A stretch of DNA of 64,000 bases, taken from assembly GCF_021018805.1 (NCBI RefSeq), contig NC_086247.1:147959285-148023284 (forward strand), written 5' to 3'. The notes under the pieces were generated by a model, which saw nothing but the letters and a program-made list of their open reading frames with translations, searched no databases and was not told the origin of the DNA. The DNA comes from Prinia subflava. Its lineage: Eukaryota > Chordata > Aves > Passeriformes > Cisticolidae. Position 1 is the first letter of the stretch. Each line of letters opens with the position of its first letter. Position numbers and translations under genes: made by a program. This document shows positions 48,613 to 64,000 of this stretch, one piece after another.

Positions 48613-51231
48613 GTACAGTCAGTAAAAAACTAGCCATCTCAATCCATTGCTTTTAAACATCAAGTTCTTATTCTTACAGAGTGAATAATGAGACTTTCCA
48701 CTGCATTTGGAGGTATGGACAAACATAGTGGTTACCACAAGACCATGTGCAAAAATAACTTCAACAGATAAGCACATATTTAGGGAAAGACAAACACTTT
48801 TGCTGTTATAATGCCATCTCAATAAAAATAATAGAAACTTCATCTTTTAATTTTTGGTACTGTGGTGTTTTATATTCTCAGTACTTGGTTAAACATTGCT
48901 GGAGATTTTGTGATAAGAGTACTTGCAATGCCAAGTAGAAAGGGAATGACCTTTAGAGCACTGCCATTGTTCAGATATTTTTCTAGCAGGTAGGTCTAGT
49001 GCTCAGGCTGAAATTATTTTTTTAACGTGGTGTGTTAATGTGTTATTGTTGTGTTCCTTGGAGCTTAACATTGTAAACATCTCCCTCCTCATGAGCAGCA
49101 GTGCACATGATTCAGGTTACTTGGCAAAAAGGTTGGCTTGCATCTGGCCCAGCTTACTATGTTTCATGTTTCTGAGGCTAATTAAAGAGCCACAAGATTT
49201 CTTATTGGGAAAAGGATAATTCTGCTGGCAGACTTAAAAATGCTTATACTAACACAGGCTGCTTATTTGATTTATTGCATGTTCATACTTAAGTCTGTTT
49301 GCAGTGACTCTTACCTGTCCCATTGCTTCTGCTGGGCCCACCCATGCTGATCCACCAACGTGGAATACCTGCTTGGGGCTTAGAAACTCTTGGCTGCCCT
49401 GCTGCTTGAAATAACTAGTTAGGTGCCCAAAATCTACTTCTGGAAGCAGGAAGATTGTTAGCTTTGTAGTTGCCCATGGGCTTCCTGTGAAGGTGTGAGT
49501 CCTTCCACATCCCATTAAATTATGTAGCCAGTGTAAATGAGGTTAGCTGGACTGCTGTCAATGCTGTCATCCTAATTTATAGCAAAGGTCTGGTCTATCT
49601 GCTCTCTAGCTTGGCATGTCTCAGATGATGTGATGATAATGAAGCCTGGAATTTAGGCTATCACTGTTTTTGAAGGAGTTCCCCTGTGCAAAGCTGAAAA
49701 GTGCAGTTAAATCTGAGTTCGTATCCGGGTGCAGCTGAGATCAGAGGCAGGTTTTGATACTGAAAGTGAGAATAAAAAGTGAAAAATCTCAGTATGTATG
49801 AATGTGGAATACAGTTAATTTATGTTTTGCAATGAATTGATATAAATGTGCAGTTGCAGTTAACTTGACAGTGGGGTAAGAAAAAATAGCTTTAATTGGC
49901 ATCCTAGTTGTAACTTATCTAAACAGCCAGGGGCCTAGGAAAGCATGGAAGTATTGCTTCTCCATCAGGTCAGAAACTAGTTAATAAGAAAAGGAATAAA
50001 CTTGCCTTTCCCTTTACCCTGCTCCATGTGTCTTGAGTGATTAATCTGTGCTTTGCCTCAAGCTGTTAATCTGCAGTGGTGACATTTCAATTATAAACGG
50101 CATTTTGTCCATCCCCTCTGGAAATTCTGGATTTGTCACTGCTAAAACATCACTAGTACATGAATGCAGCCTCACTGATAAATGCACAGCTAAACCTTCT
50201 TGGCTTTCAGGAAACATTTTTGGAGGCTATGGCACTATCTGTAAGCATGAATTTGAGTCCAGGAAGAGCAGCAGCAATGCCCGTTTTCCATACTCAAAGA
50301 ACACATTTGAGACAACACTGCCTTGATGAAAAGATGGGCAAGAGTGATTGGGTAAGGCATTGATTCCCCAAACTTCCTTCCTTTCTTTTGAGAAACATGA
50401 ACAGTGAAAGTAGCAACAATAACCTTCCTAGTTTGTTCTCCAGTGGATTCTCCTCCTGGCTTGTCTTGGCCCCTTGTTCCTAATTAATGAGATCGATAAT
50501 ACAAGGGAGGCTATTCCAGCCCCAGCTTTTCTGTGCTGTTTAAGTCAAGCAATTTCTTGGTTTTTTTGAGAGTATTCTGACCTGATTGCTCAAGAATAAA
50601 ACTGATTCTTACACCCTCATAAGATTTTTTTTTTTATTTGTAAACTCTGGTTCCCTTTCTACTAGCCAATACATCCTTTTAAAAAATTAAAATCTACTAA
50701 TTTCTCTTTTCCAGAAATCATTCATCATTCTTAAATTCAGACTTACAGACTTCAGGTTCTTTTTGTTTTTTCAAATCTTTTGAAACTTGCAGCACTTGAA
50801 GTCTCAGCCTTTGAATCTGTTACTGTTTACAGGGACTGTGCAGCCAGTGAAAGGGCTGAGCAAACCTCTCCTCCCTGGCTCACCAGCCACATTCTACATT
50901 AATAAAAAACCCAGCCTCTGTGTGTTATTTGATCCTTTGTTTTCTGGTATAAATTACACTGAGGAAACAGTTCTTGGTAACATTTCAAAAACATGAGCCT
51001 TCACAGCCTCTGGTTAAGTGAGACCTTTGTTCAGGACAGGTTCATCCAGCATGAGCTCTTCAGGGGCAGGAAATTCCACCACTGCCTGGTGGGCCATTGT
51101 TCTAAAGGTTGTTCTTTGCAACACTAACTAGAAATATTGAAAGTATAAATCTATGGGTGTTAGGGCTTTGAGAAATCGCTGGATATATTTTGAAATGCTC
51201 ACTCTATGACAAAATTTCATAATATTTTATA

Positions 51232-51368
51232 ATTAGAATCATTGAATATTCTGGGTTGGAAGAGACCCACACGGATCATCAAATCCAACTCATAAGTGAA
51301 TGGCTCATAAAGGAATCAAAGCCACAACCTTGGCATTATTGGCACCATGCTCTGACCAACTGAGCTAT
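51232..51368 (-). mobile_element. SINE with tRNA-Ile head and CR1-like tail, antisense
   Basis: On the minus strand the head reads tagctcagttggtcagagca, tggtgccaataatgccaagg, ttgtggctttgattc, following the D-arm, anticodon arm (aat anticodon region) and T-arm of tRNA-Ile. The tail reads gatgatccgtgtgggtctct tccaaccc, like a CR1 3' end. Such SINEs (for example TguSINE1) are known from songbirds. It is not an intact tRNA gene. Confidence 0.75.
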
Positions 51369-52675
51369 CTCAAATTAAGTGTTTGTACTGCAAAAATAGT
51401 TTAAGATCCTGGGCATGCAAAACCTATTTGACTTAATTAAGGCTCTGCTGAGATACTGCCTTGACTGTGGAATGGAAGTGTATTTTAGATGAGTCTTCTT
51501 TTGATTAAAGAATATCACTTTGCTTGTCACATGGTATAGCAGATAATACAAAACTCTGAAACCTCCCCAACCCACCCAAGTGAAAAAAGGCGAACTAGAA
51601 AACAATACTTCAGCCAAAATAACAATACTGTGTTTTTTAATGGAATGCTTTGTGCTGATTAGAGTGTGATACTATGACAGGGCTGTGGGATATTAATTGC
51701 AGTAACGGGATATTAAAATTTAATTAATTCCTTGGGACTGTGGCTTGAGGTGGCTCGTTTTGATTTGGTTCTGGTTCCTGGGTGGCTCCTGCCTAGCAGC
51801 TCTGCTGTTTTCTCTCTCACTGGCCTGGGTGCTGCTGCTGGGGATGCCCGTGTGTGGGTGCTGGTTATCTGTGCTCAGCTGCCCCTGGCACAGTGTGACC
51901 CACCATCCCATCATCCCACCATCCCATCATCCTGAGCCCAAGCCCCTCAGGATTTGGGCAGGGGTTTGTATCAAACTTTGCAGGTGTTTTGTTTTTGTTG
52001 CTTACCAGTGGCTGCAGCTGGACAGTTATGATTAAGCAGCTGCATTGTGAATTCCGTGTGCTTGGCTGATCTGCTGTTTTAAGGAAAAGGGAAGACAGTC
52101 CCAAGATGAATGGGCTGGGCAAGAGCCACCCGCAGTGAATTCAGCGGAATTGAGGAGTAACTGGAGGAAAAGTGATTACAGCAGTGGGTAATCGCGACCA
52201 TCAGCCCAGGGACTGCCAACTCAAAACGCACCCAGACTCAAATGAAGGGAAAAGTCATATAATTTGTAACCATGGACAGCTGACGCCTTTGTTAAAATGT
52301 ATACACAGTGTAAAGCATTGATGATGTGTGGGCCACCACCCAGCTCCCTACTCCGCGCAAACTGGAGCGAAGGGACAGCATCACCTCGCCCCGGTGTGCG
52401 ACCCGGGGCTGCGCGGCGGGGAACGGGCCCGCCTTCGGGAAAATCCCCCGCAGCATCACCCCACCATGGCCCCTATCCACCTTCCGAGCTCCTCCCGGCC
52501 CCTCCGTGCGAGGGATGGAGCCCTCGTCCCGCTCCCTGAGCACTCATTAACCGCGATGCCGCCGCTCCGCTGGGCCGGGCCGGCCGCTCCTGCCCGGGGA
52601 GGCCGGGCCAACAGAGCCGCCCCCTTCCCGCTCGCTGCCGCGGCTGCCGGCTGAGGGCTGGGACCGTGCCGTGCC

Positions 52676-61220
<8,545 letters not shown>

Positions 61221-64000
61221 GTTGGCTTAACTTCAATTCCCTTATTGGAAAATACTGTTGAAAATCTTTTAAAATTAATTTTGTGTGGATGTTTTTTACA
61301 GACCTTTTTGTTAAAGATTATCCTGATTCTTGTGTTTGAATTTAAGATGATTTTATTTTATTTTTTAATTTTGTTAAATTATTAGTAGTTAGGTGGATAA
61401 AAATCAGACATCAGTTCTACTTTAAGTGTTATATTTCTCAAGCTGATGAACAGAGCTTTAAACTGAAGTTGTTGGGGGAGGAGAGCCTCAGACCATCCCT
61501 CTGCTATCAGACTGATGCCAGTGCCAGAAGGAGATACCCAGAACTGGAGAGGGATGGCAGGGGAGCACCTGAAGGACAGCAGCAGCCACTAAAGTCACCT
61601 TCATTGGTGATCCAGCTTAAATGTGGGCAAACACACATGGCATGGGGAATAAACAGGAGAGAGAGGGCTGTGATCCTTTTGGCATCATGGAGACATGGTG
61701 GGATGCCTGCTGGAAGGATACAGGCTCTCCTAAGATGGTTAATATTCAAGGATCACCTCCTCCAAGCTCTGAAGGGATGCATCCCAACTAAGATTAAGTC
61801 AGGCAAAAACATCAGGAGGCTTGTGTGGATGAACAAATTGCTCCTGGACAAACTCAAACACAGAAAGGAAGCCTAGACAAGGTAGAAATAAAGGCAGTAG
61901 CCTTTATTTCCTTAATAAAGGAATACAGGAAGGTTGTCTGAGCAGTCAGGGATCAGGTTGGGGAAGCAAAAATCCTGACAAAATTAAATCCAGCCAGGGA
62001 CATCAACAGCAACAAGAAAAGTGTTGATAGATGTGTCAGTGATAAAAGGAAGACTTTGAAAAATGTAGGCCCTCTCCAAAGGGAAATGGGAGACTTAGTT
62101 ACCCAGGCTGTGAAGAAAGCCAGATATTCAATGACTTTTTTGCCTTGGCCTTCACTGGCAAGAGTTCCAGCCACATCACCTGGGTCACAGCAGGCAAAGG
62201 CAGGGACTGGGACAATGAAGAACCACCCAGTATGGAGAAGATCAAGGTCAAGGCCATCCAAAGAACCTGAAGCTGCACAAGTCCTTGAGGCCTGATGAGA
62301 TACAGCCATGGGTTCTGAGGGAGCTGGTGGATGAAGTGGCTAAGCCATTATCCATCCTATTTGAGAAGTTCTGACAGTCTGGTGAAGTTCCCAGTGACTG
62401 GAAAAGGAGAAACACAGACCCCATTGTTACAAAGGGGAGTAAGGAAGACCTGGTTTCCCATTACTTCTGTTCTTGATAGCATCAATCTTTTTTCATGTGA
62501 GTGTTTTGGTTTTTTTTTAATCTCACCCCTGTATGAAGCAGTTTATTTCATGAGAAAGTGAGCTGCAAAGTTGACTCTGTATTTTGTTGGAGAATGCTTA
62601 ATTTTTAAGTTTTTTCCTTCTTTTCTTTCACATTCTCCTAGTAACTAGTAAGGTATGAGATGAAACAGAACACTAATACAGTCTGATCCTAAACAAGATT
62701 AAATTTAGAGAAAGATATTTTAATGGGGGAAAGTGGGTCCATGGAATTGAGAACTGATCAGGCTGATTTCAGACTTTGAGGGCTGTTTGAACTGATGGCA
62801 ACTTTTAGCAATAAAGTTTATGCAAGATGTGTTCAAGCACAAAATATCTCTCTGCTCTTGGGCACCCTCAAGGAGCACTTCACAGCTTGGCAGTCTCAAT
62901 GACATGTGGAAGGTGGATGTTTTTGCTTCTGTAGGTCAGCTTGTTAAACTGGCTGGCTGATTCACAGTTTAACTTCATCCTTTTTTCCTTCCATTTCAGG
63001 CAGCTAGTGCCCACTGGGGCACCACAGAAGGTAGGCCTTTGTTATCTGAGCACAATGTGATATATTCTTGGGGAGAGATGCACGAAGAGCGAGTGCATCA
63101 TTAAATTTCCTGGCCATTACAACCATTCCCTCTTAGAGCTCTGACTATAGGCTGCCCTTGAATGCTGTGTGAAGCAGTGGTTTTGTGATCATTAATAAAA
63201 AAGCTGTCATTTCTGGCTCACTCCACCAGCAGAGGTTTGATTCTGTTTAGTTATTGGGTGACAACCATATTTCTTCTGAGCGAGTCACAGCCCAGAATGA
63301 GGAATTTGGCTGCTTTTGTGCCAGCTTCTTGGGAACAGACAATACTTGGTCATGCAGGGAGCCTGGTGGTGGCTGGTTAACTTGGTAATTCACAGAGCAG
63401 ATGTGAAGGGGAAGCAGGTTCGTGGTGGATCAGTGTCTTGTGTCATATGGGGCATTTTTTGGGCAGCCCTACAGCTGATTTCATGCAGTTGGAGCATGCC
63501 CTGGGGCAGAGCTGCAGGCAGGGCTCAGTTCAAAGCTGATTATTACCAGCTCCTGGGAGTAACTCCTGGGAGCTGTGGGCTCTCTGCTGGAAGGAAGGCA
63601 AGGGGTCATGCAGAGGTGCTAAAGGTGCTCACAGAGCTTTGCCAGAGCTTCTAAAAGCTGACAGCCCTGTGCTGTGGGTGGGGCAGAGCATGGTTCTGTG
63701 CTTTTCCTGTTATCAACACACAAGGGGTTTTGTGTGGTTGGTTATTTTTTTTGTGTGTGTTTTTCTTAGAAAGTGCTTTTCTTTGAAAGTGAGGTTCTGT
63801 GAGAGACTGAAATTTTGGATTCATGCTAACACAGGGTGTGCTAACATACAAGGTGTGTTCTGCATGTTTCAGAGGGCAGAGCTATTAACACCTTTTATCA
63901 TGGGGTTACTTTTAGGTTGATATGTGCTGTATTACTGCCATGGTCAGAACTGAGTAATCTAATAATTTTGCTGCTTCCAATTACTTTATTTGCTTTCCAA
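61221..64000 (+). other. XYLB intron 7 (unfinished)
   Basis: Contains a CR1 coding relic (about 61455-62460). The next XYLB exon, expected to read like ISLVSSFAASLFLGSY, was not found. Confidence 0.6.
61455..62460 (+). mobile_element. CR1 ORF2 relic (reverse transcriptase region)
   Basis: Broken frames resembling the CR1 ORF2 polyprotein. They include VILLASWRHGGMPAGRIQAL, KDHLLQALKGCIPTKIKSGK and WMNKLLLDKLKHRKE; then, in another frame, LRPDEIQPWVLRELVDEVAK and QSGEVPSDWKR. Stops and frameshifts make it inactive. Both the 5' end and the 3' tail are missing. Confidence 0.8.

Larger units (their letters stand above)
43058..52369. other. Intergenic region between the C9orf152-like copy and XYLB
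   Basis: 9.3 kb with no recognised exon. It holds CR1 fragments (44123-44600, 46490-46558, 48401-48612), a TG/TA microsatellite (44637-44675), a SINE (51232-51368) and a short CCATCATC repeat near 51903-51933. Confidence 0.6.

Noticed and set aside
51296..51368. tRNA-Ile gene
   Set aside because: Arms are mutated and the sequence continues into a CR1-like tail, so it is a SINE head.
63001..63031. Possible 31-nt exon with strong acceptor (tttcag) and donor (gtaggc)
   Set aside because: Its translation does not match the expected next part of XYLB.

Overview
This is vertebrate nuclear DNA, almost certainly from a bird and probably a songbird. Genes are split by GT-AG introns and GC-rich promoter islands stand in an AT-rich background. 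The repeats are mainly CR1 retroposons, plus two copies of a SINE with a tRNA-Ile-like head and a CR1-like tail, the arrangement known from passerines. Four genes are supported by exon-by-exon reading. Gene names rest on recalled human family members, not on a database search.

Layout. (1) 1-13.9 kb: the last three coding exons of WDR86 (+ strand); its 5' exons lie before the window. (2) 13.9-16 kb: a gap between convergent genes with an orphan GC-rich island near 15.4-15.7 kb. (3) 16.0-30.2 kb: all of NUB1 (- strand), 14 coding exons giving 611 codons plus stop, with a non-coding first exon in a CpG island near 30 kb. Phases agree at every junction. (4) 30.3-33.6 kb: CR1 fragments, a 30-bp minisatellite and an LTR-like element. 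(5) 33.9-39.3 kb: a two-exon gene (- strand, 265 residues) that I recognise as a C9orf152-like gene. (6) 40.3-43.05 kb: a diverged copy of the NUB1 promoter/first exon and a truncated copy of the C9orf152-like last exon, with a SINE split by a solo LTR and a CR1 between them. (7) 43-52.6 kb: intergenic, with repeats only. (8) 52.4 kb to the end: XYLB (+ strand), CpG-island promoter and first seven coding exons (187 codons); the rest lies beyond the window.

The genes do not form a functional unit. NUB1 delivers NEDD8/FAT10-type conjugates to the proteasome, XYLB phosphorylates D-xylulose, WDR86 is a beta-propeller protein of poorly known role, and C9orf152 proteins have no known function. The most interesting structure is the 29.5-43 kb duplication. 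A NUB1-like first exon with its splice donor kept sits just upstream, on the same strand, of the C9orf152-like gene. The two C9orf152-like exon copies are almost identical over 265 coding bases but clearly diverged in the adjoining 3' sequence, which suggests gene conversion.
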